A DNA stretch of 27,327 nt, taken from contig CAZIWL010000052.1 of the NCBI GenBank assembly GCA_964542755.1, forward strand, positions 1 to 27,327, in the 5' to 3' direction. Below the pieces are notes generated by a model. That model had not been told where the DNA came from. It worked only from the letters and a program-made list of their open reading frames with translations, and searched no databases. Of this stretch, positions 1 to 9,497 are shown piece by piece. The stretch's first letter is position 1. Every line of letters starts with the position of its first letter. Position numbers and translations under genes: made by a program. This stretch comes from SKLM01 sp964542755. GTDB lineage: Bacteria > Chloroflexota > Anaerolineae > B4-G1.

Positions 1-993
1 ACGGAGGTCAAAGGCGACGCCGATGTCGCGGAGGGCGTGAGCTTCGAGGCTCTGCTGCGAGGGGAAGGAGCAGCGCCCCCGTCGGATCGAGCTGAGCGAG
101 CTCCCCGGCCTGAGCCCGCGGCGCAGCGGGAGACACCCACGAGGCAGGCTGCTGAGAAACACAAGCCCAAGGCGAAGCCGTCCACGCGATCTCCAGCCCC
201 CGCTTCACCCCAGGCATCGCACGGTCACGACCGGCTGTGGGCCGACGTCCTCTCCGAGGAAGGGGATGATGGGCTTCTGCCCAGCGGCGGGCGAACGATG
301 ATGGGCGCCGTTGTCACGGCCTGCATGCTCTTCGGGGGACTCATGAAGCCTCTGGTAGGGGCAAAGACGCCCACGCTAGACCGGGTGACCAGGCACGCTC
401 AGCAGGCAGCGGTCCTGAACATCGGGAGCGATGAGGTGACACCAGTACCCGCGGTCACGGGGGCCTCCGTTGCATCGGGATGGACGCACCTGGCGGCAAC
501 CCCAGTGCCCGGCAACGTAGCACTCGTGCAGGAGGCGCCACAGATCGAGACGGTGGCGATCACGCAAACCCTCTCCGTGCCGGTCCCGCGGGAGGTCCTC
601 CTGTGGAACGGAACGGCGATGGGTGTCGAACCAGCCACGATGGAACAAGAGACTCAGCAATGGCAGCTACCTGGTGACAGGAGCCGCCTTGGCTGGCACA
701 CGAACACGTCGCCTTGCGGCAAGGGCGTTGCTGTCATCGGCGGCCACGTCTCGTTCGACGGGATGCCTGGCCCGTTATCCGGCCTCGCTGGCATCGGCCC
801 CGAAGACGTCATTGAGTGCGCGGGGTCAGATGGGCAGACACATCGGTACGTCCCGCAGGATTATCTGATCTCGTCGGTGGATGAGAAGGTGGAGGACTGG
901 TATCCCGGATGGGAGCGTCCAGCCCTGCTTCTCTACACATGCACGCCTGAGCTCGATGGATCGCTCATGGTCGTGCGTTTCGTGCTCCAGTAG
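1..993 (+). CDS. Sortase-family transpeptidase, membrane-anchored (5' end may lie outside window)
   Basis: The frame is open to the left edge, so the true start may lie upstream; the first possible internal start is GTG at 37, giving 318 residues. Numbered from that GTG, residues 1-85 are a polar, Pro/Ala-rich cytoplasmic tail, about 88-108 form one membrane segment, and the C-terminal half is a sortase fold. The catalytic triad is visible: His237 in GGHVSF, Cys302 in LLLYTCTP (the TLxTC-type motif) and Arg314 in MVVRFVL. Sortases cleave a sorting signal on exported proteins and join them to an amine acceptor outside the membrane. The next two genes encode exported surface proteins, but neither ends in an LPxTG-type signal, so the substrate is unclear. 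Sortase identity is confident; class and substrate are not. Confidence 0.8.
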   Translation, partial: TEVKGDADVAEGVSFEALLRGEGAAPPSDRAERAPRPEPAAQRETPTRQAAEKHKPKAKPSTRSPAPASPQASHGHDRLWADVLSEEGDDGLLPSGGRTMMGAVVTACMLFGGLMKPLVGAKTPTLDRVTRHAQQAAVLNIGSDEVTPVPAVTGASVASGWTHLAATPVPGNVALVQEAPQIETVAITQTLSVPVPREVLLWNGTAMGVEPATMEQETQQWQLPGDRSRLGWHTNTSPCGKGVAVIGGHVSFDGMPGPLSGLAGIGPEDVIECAGSDGQTHRYVPQDYLISSVDEKVEDWYPGWERPALLLYTCTPELDGSLMVVRFVLQ

Positions 994-1030
994 CTCTGTT
1001 CGCTTGAGATACTAAGCGAACACGGAATCC
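994..1030 (+). promoter_or_regulatory. Intergenic box, copy 1 (core 1004-1026)
   Basis: The core TTGAGATACTAAGCGAACAC (1004-1023) is followed by GGAATCC. It lies just after the sortase stop and about 105 bases before the DUF11 gene start. In this copy the box forms a perfect 9-bp inverted repeat, TGTTCGCTT (997-1005) and AAGCGAACA (1014-1022), around an 8-base loop. The other copies keep only the right arm. TACTAA could serve as a -10 box, but no good -35 is seen, so promoter versus operator is undecided. Confidence 0.55.
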
Positions 1031-1131
1031 ACACGAATCCGTACGAGTTTTGGGAAAATAGCAGGGGACAATACGTTTTAGTGGTAGAGAGACGCAATAA
1101 TCGACGCGATCAGACCATAGGAGGAATGGAG

Positions 1132-2433
1132 ATGGCTCGTGAGAAGTATTTGGTCTTCAGTATCGTTCTGGCCATCGCTGCGCTGGCTGTGTTGGCCGCG
1201 GGCATCGCTGCCCAGACCGGCATCGACTGGTCGCAGTCGAGCGTAGTTCCCAGTGCTGCATGGGTGGAGGTCAGCGACATGGTTACGTTCACGGTCCAAG
1301 TGGTCAACTCATCCACCGTGACCGCGGAGGACGTCACGATCAGCAACGAGATTCCCGATGGGACCGAGTTCGTGTCTGTCACTGAAGGGATGCTGATAAC
1401 GACAGCCACGGGGTTAGCGTCGACTGAATCACCAGCAGCGAGCAACTGGGGGAGCAATCTGGAAGACATCAACCCCGCAGATGTCAGGTGCGTGGGGTGG
1501 ATGGGGGACATAGAGCCCGGCCTGGAGAACATGGTCGCCTTCGATCTGGTACTGAAGGTGAAACCTGACGCAGGATCGGTGGTTACTGACACCGTGATCG
1601 TTGTCGATGATGGTGGGGTCTTCACGGAGGCAGCCTTCATAGAAATTAGAGGCCAAGACCCATCGCACTCAGAGGTGGTCTACATCCCACTGGTCATAGG
1701 CGGGGCAGGAGACCCTGACCCCGACCCTGACCCCGATCCCGAACCTGATCCTGATCCTGTTGTGCCGCCTCTTACTCAAACGAAGGTCGTGACTGCGCCC
1801 CTCACCCGCTTCTACGAAGTCGTTTCCTTGGCCTCCACAATCACGGAGGCGATCAAAGGAGAAGGCAGTTTTCGCCTGCATCCGGGGGCCCCCGTTGACG
1901 ACAGCGCCACCGTCAGGATCAGTTTCCGGCCCTACTACCAAGAAACACGAAAGAAAGCTCAACGCAGTGCCTGGATATTCGACGTCCCCGATGCCGTCCG
2001 GGGGAGACGAGTGTTGACGACTCAACTGACAATTGGGGCTAACTATAGCCCCTTGGGCTTCCCTGCCGTGCCTGCCATCGTGTCCAGGGCCAGTCCCAGC
2101 GTCCTAGATCCTCACGACTCTGTATCTGCAGAGGACATTTACTTTGGTCACGAAGGGGAGCCGTGGGAATGGTATGTACCGCTCTATACCCCAGGCTCAT
2201 CTTTTGCTCCAATCGTAACGCTGTCTTTGCCGCCGGACCGCCTCAACTGGACAGAGGATGAAATGGCCATCCACTTGAGGTGTGGAGCTGAGGATAGACC
2301 AGATCTCTGGGGAGATGATATGTACTACAGTCACTATTTTCAATGGGATGACAGATACTACATTCCCACCTTGCAGCTAAGCATCACGAACACCGTCACT
2401 TCCTCTATCGCTTCCTCTGTTGATCTGCGCTAG
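1132..2433 (+). CDS. Secreted DUF11-domain surface protein
   Basis: The start is set by AGGAGG at 1119-1124, seven bases before ATG 1132; GTG 1081 is also in frame but lacks a ribosome site. Residues 4-26 form a signal peptide or membrane anchor with a likely AxA-type site near the IAAQ. Residues about 30-160 resemble a DUF11 domain, an immunoglobulin-like fold common in bacterial surface proteins, with the typical VTFTVQVVN and IPDGTEFVSV strands. A YIPLVIGG motif, typical of Chloroflexota exported proteins, leads into an Asp-Pro repeat linker (about 1712-1765). After that comes a beta-rich C-terminal domain I cannot name. It probably acts outside the cell as an adhesin or structural protein. 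It is co-directional with the giant protein that follows nine bases later. Confidence 0.75.
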   Translation: MAREKYLVFSIVLAIAALAVLAAGIAAQTGIDWSQSSVVPSAAWVEVSDMVTFTVQVVNSSTVTAEDVTISNEIPDGTEFVSVTEGMLITTATGLASTESPAASNWGSNLEDINPADVRCVGWMGDIEPGLENMVAFDLVLKVKPDAGSVVTDTVIVVDDGGVFTEAAFIEIRGQDPSHSEVVYIPLVIGGAGDPDPDPDPDPEPDPDPVVPPLTQTKVVTAPLTRFYEVVSLASTITEAIKGEGSFRLHPGAPVDDSATVRISFRPYYQETRKKAQRSAWIFDVPDAVRGRRVLTTQLTIGANYSPLGFPAVPAIVSRASPSVLDPHDSVSAEDIYFGHEGEPWEWYVPLYTPGSSFAPIVTLSLPPDRLNWTEDEMAIHLRCGAEDRPDLWGDDMYYSHYFQWDDRYYIPTLQLSITNTVTSSIASSVDLR

Positions 2434-2442
2434 GGACTGAAT

Positions 2443-5400
2443 GTGAGAATCCAGATAGGGAAGCTAATTCAGATCGCGTGCATAGCGAGCCTGTTTTCCG
2501 TTATGTCTGTGGTGATGGCGCAGGGTATACCCCCGGAACTTCACATAGAAGGGGGACTGGAGGGGCAAGTCCGCATTGCGACCTGGCGAGGGAGTACGAT
2601 GGCCCCGCAGGAGCTCTGGGTCCGCAAGAACAGTGAGGACTGGATACCCCTGGGGCTGCTCTATGACCACGAACAAGAGTTCTACACCGAATTGATGGTC
2701 GAGAACGGTGACACCATTGACGTCAAGATGTGGGTCGATTGCGTCGGCCAGAGGACCATCTACTACAGCTCGGGACGATACACGCAGGACGGTGAACCGG
2801 GGCCCAGAATCATCAGCCACTGGCAGGATGGCGAAAACTACTACTGTGGCTATGAAAGCGACAATGAAGTCCCATTTGACATCACGGAGTTGAAGAACAC
2901 TGGCAACGATGCGCTGTCCATATCTTGCTGGGAGGACGTAGACGATTGGGACTACAATGATTTTGCGCTACGGGTGGACTTTGTACCCGATGATCTCGGT
3001 TGCCCAGAGAACCTAGCCGCTGAGTGCTCGGACACCGGAGGAGAAGTGGAGCTCTCCTGGGCCCCCGTTGCAGGAGCTGTCGATTACGTGGTGCGGATGG
3101 ACCGCGAACCATACGATGATTGGTACAACGAGAATGGGGGCGACCAGTTCTTCTACACAGGCGGGGCTACGAGTGCCACTCGGATAGTCGAATCCGGAGC
3201 TTCATACACGTGGTCAGTTCAGCCTGTCCGTTTTGAAGAGGAATACCCCCACGATAGTTGTACCTCAGACGGACCGGAGTTCACCTGTGACTGTGCGAGC
3301 ATGCAGATCAATGCCATCGACCCAGACGGTGCCCCGGTCGACGTAGCAGAGGTCTTCATTGCGGAGAGGAACGACTTGAGCCACTGGGGCCTCACGATAG
3401 AGAATTGCTACGACTGTTCTTCTTGCCTTGTCGAAAGCGGACTTACATCGGGTATCTATGGAGTGGGCGGTTTCGTAAACAAGTATCCCAATCAGATCAT
3501 CCTTGGGGCTACGCCCGACCCCAGCGAAGGCATCAATGCGCCGTTTTTGAGCCATGATGATGGCTACTTCTGGGGCGACGATCACATGAACGGTGGTCAC
3601 TTCCAGATTGATGTAGTGGTGGCCACAAAGACCCCGATGCCAACGCCAACGCCTCAAATCGAGGTCAATGCCATCGACACAGATGGCAACCCTGTCGACA
3701 CAGCGGAGCTGGGAGTCTCAAAGGTGGACTTCCTTGCGGGACTCCCTTTCTTCACAGATGCCACCGAGTTCTGTAGCGATTGCTCCTCGGTGGTGGAGAG
3801 CGATGTGTCTGTGGGTACGTTTGGGGCGGGAGGCTATGTCACTCCCTATCCCGATCAGGTTCTCCTTGGTGTCACACCCGTCCCTGACAACGGGGACCAG
3901 ATCCGTGATGAAGGCTATGCTTGGCAGCCGGATGGGGGAGCGGGCTCAGGGCTCAGTGGTGACCACGCTATAGACTACGTGCTCGCCACGATGACACCGG
4001 TGCCGGGCACCATCATTGCTCATACGTTCCTCGACGACAACGGGAACGGGGTGTGGGATGCCGACGAGGACCCATTGCCATCCATCCGCGTTGACGTCAG
4101 TAGCGGAGCACACGGTTCTACTGACGCGGCTGGTGACATTGTCTTCTCGGAGCCTCCGGGGAGTTACACAGTCGCGGTCGACACAGAGGATGTGGACATC
4201 CCCTCCGGAGCGGTACTCACGACGGAGCAATCCCAGGGGGTCAGTGTGACTGCTGGAGGCACGGAGCACGTCTACTTTGGCTTCGACACGACGCTGCCGT
4301 GTCCCACCGGCTTGGCGGCTACGTGTTCGGAGTTGGGAGGACAGGTCACGCTCTCGTGGGACTCCGTGGACGGGGCTGCTGATTACCTGGTGCGGATGAA
4401 CCGCGAGCCTTACGATGATTGGCCCAACGCAGATGAGGGCGACCAGGAGTTCTTCACTGGCGGGGCCACGAGTGTCACAAGAGACATCGACTCTGGCTAT
4501 GACTATCAATGGTCGATACAGCCTGCGAAATCAGGTGAATCGCCTCCTCTCAGTGGGTGTGAAGAGGACGGCCCGGTGTTCAACTGTTCGTGCCCCAGTA
4601 TCCAGGTATACGCCATTGACCCGGACGGTAATCCAGTCAATGTAGAAGAAGTGGGCATCGCAGAGATGGACCTGGACGAGTTCGTCGGGTACTGGGGAGC
4701 GCGATTAGACCGGTGTTACGGTTGTTCCTCTCTCATTGTGGATAGCGGTGTGACTGCTGGAGAGCTCGGGGTGGGGGGATACGCTGACCCCAATCCCGAT
4801 CAAGTTGTCCTCGGCGTTACTCCTGATCCTGATACGGGACATCGCCGCTCCAACGGCTACTACTGGAACGCTGATGGGGACATGGGCAGCACGAATGCGG
4901 TGGAGGTGGTACTCGCCACGATGACCCCGGTGCCGGGGACAATTACCGCGCATGCCTTCCGCGACGATGACGGCGATGGCGTGCAGGATGCGGGGGAACC
5001 CGGGTTGCCGGGTTACCGTGTCGATGTCAGCAGCGGTGCATACGGATCAACCGACAGCTCAGGAGTCGTAACGTTCTCAGAAAGTCCAGGCAGCTACACA
5101 GTCGAAATCGAGAATCCAGATGGGCACACGATGACGACGCCCCAGACCCAGGATGTCGACTTGAGTCCTGGCGAGACGGAGCACGTCTACTTCGGTTTCC
5201 AGATACCTGGCACCCTCCGTGTTCATGTCTTCCGTGACTACGATGGGGATGGACTCCTGGATGGGGACGAGCCCGGCCTGGGCTCCGTCCGTGTCGACAT
5301 CAGCGATGGTCAGTACGGACTGACAGACGGTTCTGGGATCTATACCTACTCGCCTGCTCCCGGCACCTACACCGTCGAGGTGGACGATAGCGACGATGAC

Positions 5401-8136
5401 ATCCCCGCGGGCTCCGTACCGACGACACCTGTCTCCCAGATCGTTGACCTGGCGGCCAATGGGACCGAGGACGTCTACTTTGGCTTCCAGCCTCCGGGCT
5501 CCATCCTGGCGCACGTGTGGCTGGACGAAGATGGGGATGGCGTGTGGGACACTGGTGAAGTCCCGATAGTCAACGTCCGCGTTGATCTGAGCAGTGGGCC
5601 GTATGGGTCGTCTGACATCGCGGGCGTGGTGGAGTTCACAGAGCCTCCAGGCTCCTATACCGTTGAGGTGGCCGAGGATGACAGTGATCTGCCGACGGGC
5701 GCGGTACCGACAACTCCCACGTCTCAAGGTGTCGATCTGGCCTCTGAAGAGACAGAGCACGTCTACTTTGGCTTCCGCGTGCCCAGCGCCATGATCGTCG
5801 CTCACACTTTCTTCGACGATGACGGCGACGGGGTCTGGGACGATGGCGAAGATCCTTTGCCTGCTATCCGCATCGACCTGAACAACGGCGACTATGGCTC
5901 AACTAATGCGACAGGCGAGGTCTCGTTTGAGCTTGCCCCCAACACCTACTCCGTCGACGTGGACGAAACCGACAACGACATCCCCGTGGATGCTGTGCTC
6001 ACCACGTTGGCATCTCAGGTCGTCACCGTGGGTCCGGGCGAGACCGAGCACGTCTACTTCGGCTTCCGGGTGCCGGGCACGATCATCGCCCACACCTTCC
6101 TTGATGACAACGAGAACGGAGTGTGGGACGCCGGTGAGGAGCCCCTGCCTGCCATACGCATCGACCTGAACAACGGTGACTACGGCTCAACCAATGCAGC
6201 AGGCGAGGTCTCCTTTGACGAGTACCCAGGGTACTACGTTGTCGATGTGGACGAAATGGACAACGACATCCCGACGGGGGCGGTCCTCACCACGCCTGGC
6301 TCCCATGGCGTCGATCTGGGCCCGCAGGGGGTGGAGCGTGTCTACTTTGGCTTCCATCTTTCCCCGGTGACGATCATCGCGCACACCTACTACGACAACG
6401 ATGGTGATGGCGTGTGGGATGGAGACGAACCCCCTATGCCGTCCATCCGCGTCGACGTCAGCAGTGGGGCGTACGGATCGACGGATGGGGACGGCGACGT
6501 CATCTTCGAGGAGGAGCCGGGAAGCTACACCGTGGAGGTAGATGACGACGACGGGGACATACCGCAGGACGCCACCCTCACGAACCCACGGTCTCAAGAT
6601 GTCGCACCAGATCCAGGCGAGACCGTGCATGTCTACTTCGGCTTCCATGTGCCGAGCAGGATCATTGCCTACACCTTCTACGACGACGATGGCAATGGTG
6701 TCTGGGACACTGGCGAGGACGACATGCCGTACATCCGTGTCGATCTGAGCAACGGGGACTACGGATCAACCAACTGGGACGGTGAGGAGATCTTTGACGT
6801 AGATCCCGGGGACTACACGGTCATTGTTGACGAAGACGACGGTAGCATTCCCGCCGACGCCGTGCTCACCACGCCTGGGTCTCAGAGTGTCACGGTTGGT
6901 CCAGGCGAGGTAGAGGAGGTCTATTTCGGGTTCCGGGTGCCGGGCACGATCATTGCCCACACCTTCCTTGACGACAACGGCAACGGGTCCTGGGACAGCG
7001 GCGAGGATGCCCTGCCCAGTATCCGTATCGACATCAGCAGTGGCGCCTACGGATCGACTGGCTCAGACGGGAGGAGAGACTTCCAGGAGTGGCCGGGCGA
7101 CTACACCGTCGAGGTCGATGACACGGACAGCGACATCCCACCGGAGGCGGTGCTGACGATGCCGCGCTCTCAGAGCGTCGGTCTGGGTGCCGGAGACGTC
7201 GAGCACGTCTACTTCGGATTCCAGAGGCTCTGCGAGATCGAGGGCGGCGTGTACTTCGATGAGGACAACAACGGTGTCTATGACGCCGGGACGGACACAG
7301 GGCTACCTGACATCCGGGTGGACATCAACTGCCTGTACGGGTATGGGGGCACGGTGAACACAGACAGCAGCGGTCGCTACTCGCTTGCTGACATGCCCGT
7401 GGGCACCTGCACGATCCAGGTTGATGAGAACGACTCTGACCTACCTGCAGACGCGGAGTTGGTCGCGGGCGACAATCCCGCGACCGTGCTGTGTGCAGGT
7501 GAGCAGTATCTCTTCGGTGTGTCGGAGACGTGGGAAGGGACCACGCCCTCGGGCCACGTCTTCGTCCACGTCTACGTTCATGGATTGGCCATCCCAGAGG
7601 GGGATTACCGGTCGGATGATCTGATCCACCTCGACATCCAGCGTTGGTCCGGCCTCGCCCCCATCTTCCGGCCGGATTACATGCCGGAACTCTGCTTGCA
7701 GGGCACAGCGACTTGCACGGTAGCCAGCAACGTGATGACGGAGCGATTCGTGGTGGAGGACATCGACGGGGATGGGCAGGCTGTCGAGAATCTGACGGGG
7801 AAGCAGCCGACGTTCGACTATCCCAACGGGCAAGAGGTGGTCTACGACCGTCTGCATCATTGGGGGGACACCAACTACGACTACGAGGAATACCTATGGA
7901 TCCTATTGCTGAGCAAGGGTGGGCTGACGCCTGACGATGGGCTGGCTGCGCCACCAGGCACGTGGGCCCTCGCCGAGACGGGGTATCCCGGCACGTATCA
8001 GATTGAGGGGACCCTGTACCTCAGCGTCGAGTGGACGGGCCTTTTCAATTACGAGCATCACTGGGACATCCCCATCGAGTTCTACATCACGCAGCGGGCA
8101 CCTTACCCGCAGGTTTCTCCGCGCTATCTACCATAG
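2443..8136 (+). CDS. Giant secreted multidomain protein with SdrD_B-like and FN3-like repeats (1,897 aa)
   Basis: GTG 2443 is chosen because it gives a clean signal peptide (residues 1-27, ending VVMAQ) and ATG 2441 hits a stop at once. Domains in order: an N-terminal domain with a DUF4114-like WEDVDDWDYNDF motif (to about 185); FN3-like domain (187-285); two copies of a Cys-containing 'NAIDPDG' domain (287-516); SdrD_B-like repeat 1 (522-614); a second FN3-like domain (620-717); a third NAIDPDG domain (720-830); SdrD_B-like repeats 2-10 (832-1693); and a unique C-terminal domain ending PRYLP. Each SdrD_B-like unit starts with a DDDGDGVWD-type loop that in this family binds calcium, and nearly all end VYFGF. 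It is a likely calcium-stiffened surface stalk or adhesin. No LPxTG signal or C-terminal membrane anchor is visible, so attachment is unknown. Confidence 0.8.
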   Translation: MRIQIGKLIQIACIASLFSVMSVVMAQGIPPELHIEGGLEGQVRIATWRGSTMAPQELWVRKNSEDWIPLGLLYDHEQEFYTELMVENGDTIDVKMWVDCVGQRTIYYSSGRYTQDGEPGPRIISHWQDGENYYCGYESDNEVPFDITELKNTGNDALSISCWEDVDDWDYNDFALRVDFVPDDLGCPENLAAECSDTGGEVELSWAPVAGAVDYVVRMDREPYDDWYNENGGDQFFYTGGATSATRIVESGASYTWSVQPVRFEEEYPHDSCTSDGPEFTCDCASMQINAIDPDGAPVDVAEVFIAERNDLSHWGLTIENCYDCSSCLVESGLTSGIYGVGGFVNKYPNQIILGATPDPSEGINAPFLSHDDGYFWGDDHMNGGHFQIDVVVATKTPMPTPTPQIEVNAIDTDGNPVDTAELGVSKVDFLAGLPFFTDATEFCSDCSSVVESDVSVGTFGAGGYVTPYPDQVLLGVTPVPDNGDQIRDEGYAWQPDGGAGSGLSGDHAIDYVLATMTPVPGTIIAHTFLDDNGNGVWDADEDPLPSIRVDVSSGAHGSTDAAGDIVFSEPPGSYTVAVDTEDVDIPSGAVLTTEQSQGVSVTAGGTEHVYFGFDTTLPCPTGLAATCSELGGQVTLSWDSVDGAADYLVRMNREPYDDWPNADEGDQEFFTGGATSVTRDIDSGYDYQWSIQPAKSGESPPLSGCEEDGPVFNCSCPSIQVYAIDPDGNPVNVEEVGIAEMDLDEFVGYWGARLDRCYGCSSLIVDSGVTAGELGVGGYADPNPDQVVLGVTPDPDTGHRRSNGYYWNADGDMGSTNAVEVVLATMTPVPGTITAHAFRDDDGDGVQDAGEPGLPGYRVDVSSGAYGSTDSSGVVTFSESPGSYTVEIENPDGHTMTTPQTQDVDLSPGETEHVYFGFQIPGTLRVHVFRDYDGDGLLDGDEPGLGSVRVDISDGQYGLTDGSGIYTYSPAPGTYTVEVDDSDDDIPAGSVPTTPVSQIVDLAANGTEDVYFGFQPPGSILAHVWLDEDGDGVWDTGEVPIVNVRVDLSSGPYGSSDIAGVVEFTEPPGSYTVEVAEDDSDLPTGAVPTTPTSQGVDLASEETEHVYFGFRVPSAMIVAHTFFDDDGDGVWDDGEDPLPAIRIDLNNGDYGSTNATGEVSFELAPNTYSVDVDETDNDIPVDAVLTTLASQVVTVGPGETEHVYFGFRVPGTIIAHTFLDDNENGVWDAGEEPLPAIRIDLNNGDYGSTNAAGEVSFDEYPGYYVVDVDEMDNDIPTGAVLTTPGSHGVDLGPQGVERVYFGFHLSPVTIIAHTYYDNDGDGVWDGDEPPMPSIRVDVSSGAYGSTDGDGDVIFEEEPGSYTVEVDDDDGDIPQDATLTNPRSQDVAPDPGETVHVYFGFHVPSRIIAYTFYDDDGNGVWDTGEDDMPYIRVDLSNGDYGSTNWDGEEIFDVDPGDYTVIVDEDDGSIPADAVLTTPGSQSVTVGPGEVEEVYFGFRVPGTIIAHTFLDDNGNGSWDSGEDALPSIRIDISSGAYGSTGSDGRRDFQEWPGDYTVEVDDTDSDIPPEAVLTMPRSQSVGLGAGDVEHVYFGFQRLCEIEGGVYFDEDNNGVYDAGTDTGLPDIRVDINCLYGYGGTVNTDSSGRYSLADMPVGTCTIQVDENDSDLPADAELVAGDNPATVLCAGEQYLFGVSETWEGTTPSGHVFVHVYVHGLAIPEGDYRSDDLIHLDIQRWSGLAPIFRPDYMPELCLQGTATCTVASNVMTERFVVEDIDGDGQAVENLTGKQPTFDYPNGQEVVYDRLHHWGDTNYDYEEYLWILLLSKGGLTPDDGLAAPPGTWALAETGYPGTYQIEGTLYLSVEWTGLFNYEHHWDIPIEFYITQRAPYPQVSPRYLP
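4006..7521 (+). repeat. Ten SdrD_B-like protein repeats (about 95 residues each)
   Basis: Units begin near 4006, 4936, 5209, 5494, 5785, 6076, 6367, 6655, 6940 and 7230. Unit 1 is separated from units 2-10 by an FN3-like plus NAIDPDG insert (4300-4930). Each unit has an xIIAHTFxDDxGxGVWD start, an RVDxSSGxYGST core, a GSYTVEVDDxDxDIP strand and, except for unit 10, a VYFGF end. Units 5 and 6 are the most alike (shared LPAIRIDLNNGDYGSTNA), suggesting a recent duplication. Unit 10 is the most diverged and lacks the VYFGF end. Confidence 0.85.
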
Positions 8137-8139
8137 CGA

Positions 8140-8172
8140 AGTTGTGGACTTGAGATACTAAGCGAACACGGA
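8140..8172 (+). promoter_or_regulatory. Intergenic box, copy 2 (core 8150-8172)
   Basis: The core TTGAGATACTAAGCGAACAC is identical to copy 1 and is preceded by TGTGGAC. It lies between the giant surface protein stop and the next gene start at 8205. A normal ribosome site (AAGGAGAG) follows downstream, so the box acts upstream of translation signals, most simply at the DNA or transcript-start level. Confidence 0.55.
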
Positions 8173-8204
8173 GAGCAAACGAAGAACACAAGGAGAGATC
8201 ATCT

Positions 8205-8666
8205 ATGAACCCAAGACGGTACATCAGAATCCCATTGCTGGCGGCGCTCCTGCTGTGTGTTGCCGCTGTGGGCCCGGTGGGGGCGAAAGCGGCGCCGGGC
8301 GGCACCCCGCCTTTCACTGAATCCCCAGCGCCCGCTGGGTGGACGTGGTGGTGTGCAGAGGACAACACCACATGTCTCCTGCTGCCAGACGGGGCAGCCG
8401 GGACGCAGAAGCGGTTTCTCTTGGTGACCAGCGACGTGCAGAGCGTCTCCGATACGATGGCGGGGTGGCTCGGGGGCGGTGAGGTGGTCTGGGAAGGCGA
8501 CGTGAAGACTGGGAACGGGACGTTCGACGGCCAGATCGTGAGCAACGGCACCATCAGAGGCTTGATCGGTATGTCGGGCGAGTGGGCCTATGCAGCCATC
8601 GGGCTGGAGACCGGGTGGGAGTCAACCGCTGTCGTCTTCAACCGTGTCCTCAGAGGGGAGGGATGA
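8205..8666 (+). CDS. Small secreted protein of unknown function
   Basis: 153 residues with a strong ribosome site (AAGGAGAG) before ATG 8205. Residues 1-30 are a classical signal peptide: positive MNPRRYIR, a hydrophobic core, then a cleavage region near VGAKAAP. The mature part is about 120 residues, begins Pro-rich, and has a Cys pair around WWCAEDNTTCLLL that could form a disulfide. It is rich in Gly and Trp. I do not recognise the family. It is first in a tight co-directional set (8205, 8670, 9498, 12386, 13068) that contains a VirD4/TraG-type ATPase, so a role in an envelope-spanning transfer machine is possible but unproven. Confidence 0.65.
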   Translation: MNPRRYIRIPLLAALLLCVAAVGPVGAKAAPGGTPPFTESPAPAGWTWWCAEDNTTCLLLPDGAAGTQKRFLLVTSDVQSVSDTMAGWLGGGEVVWEGDVKTGNGTFDGQIVSNGTIRGLIGMSGEWAYAAIGLETGWESTAVVFNRVLRGEG

Positions 8667-8669
8667 GCG

Positions 8670-9494
8670 ATGAGCGATCTTGGCGGCATGACCACATGTC
8701 CTCATTGCGGCGAAGAAATCACGACCGATGCCAAAACTTGCCTGTACTGCGGAGAGAGCGTCGAACCATCAGCGGTCGGGGGTAGCAACGTGAACAGCTT
8801 TAGCTTTGCGATGGACGAACCTGCGAGCTTGGAGGACCCAGTGGGGGGAGAAGGCGCGGGGACACCGTTCTCCGTGTTCGACGACGAACCAGACCCCTCC
8901 GACAGTCCGGCCCACTTCGAGGAGCTAGGTCAAACAGATCCCTCGACGGGAGCTGAGGAACAGGGCCGTCAGAAGAAGATGATGTCACTGGGCGCTGTCG
9001 CCCTGACGGTTCTGGCCCTTGCCATTATGGGGGTAGGAGGCTGGCTACTTGTCTCCTCGCGTCTAGGAGGAGCGGAGCCCGAGCCGACGCCGACTATGCT
9101 GCCGCCGACTGTGGCCCCAACGCAGACGCCCCTCCCAGTGGCACAGGCAACCATCGCACCCGCGGTGGAGCCGGTCGTGGTGCAGATCGACGGGCCTGCG
9201 GGGTTCCCTCAAGCGTCGTATCCCTACAAGGCCCTCTACAACGTCAGGCTGGACTCGGGAGGGCCTCTGACGGCGACGCTCCACTGTGACGGTTGTCTCA
9301 AGGCGGATGAAGCGCAGTTCATGAGGCGAGTAGAGAGTGGTTCGGCGGCGGCCTTCCAACTGGTCGTGCCGCCTCTCCAGGAGGTCAGCCTGGCCCTTTA
9401 TGTGGCTGGCGAGGAATGCCAGTCTTGGAAGCTATCTCCAGCAGGCGAGGAGTCTATGCTGGCGATTACGTGCGAGCCGCAGGTCGCGCAGTAG
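8670..9494 (+). CDS. Zinc-ribbon, single-TM protein with extracellular domain
   Basis: 274 residues starting at ATG 8670, four bases after the previous stop, with GAGGGGAGGG in front. An N-terminal zinc ribbon has Cys10, Cys13, Cys24 and Cys27 (CPHCGEE and CLYCGES). An acidic, disordered cytoplasmic stretch follows, then one membrane helix at about 105-130, a Pro/Thr linker (PEPTPTMLPPT), and a C-terminal extracytoplasmic domain with three more Cys. This layout is common in Chloroflexota and other Gram-positive-like bacteria but has no fixed function. It abuts the ATPase gene (three bases between stop and start), so the two are likely translated together. Unlike the downstream cluster, it lacks the MVCD tag. 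Confidence 0.7.
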   Translation: MSDLGGMTTCPHCGEEITTDAKTCLYCGESVEPSAVGGSNVNSFSFAMDEPASLEDPVGGEGAGTPFSVFDDEPDPSDSPAHFEELGQTDPSTGAEEQGRQKKMMSLGAVALTVLALAIMGVGGWLLVSSRLGGAEPEPTPTMLPPTVAPTQTPLPVAQATIAPAVEPVVVQIDGPAGFPQASYPYKALYNVRLDSGGPLTATLHCDGCLKADEAQFMRRVESGSAAAFQLVVPPLQEVSLALYVAGEECQSWKLSPAGEESMLAITCEPQVAQ

Positions 9495-9497
9495 CCG

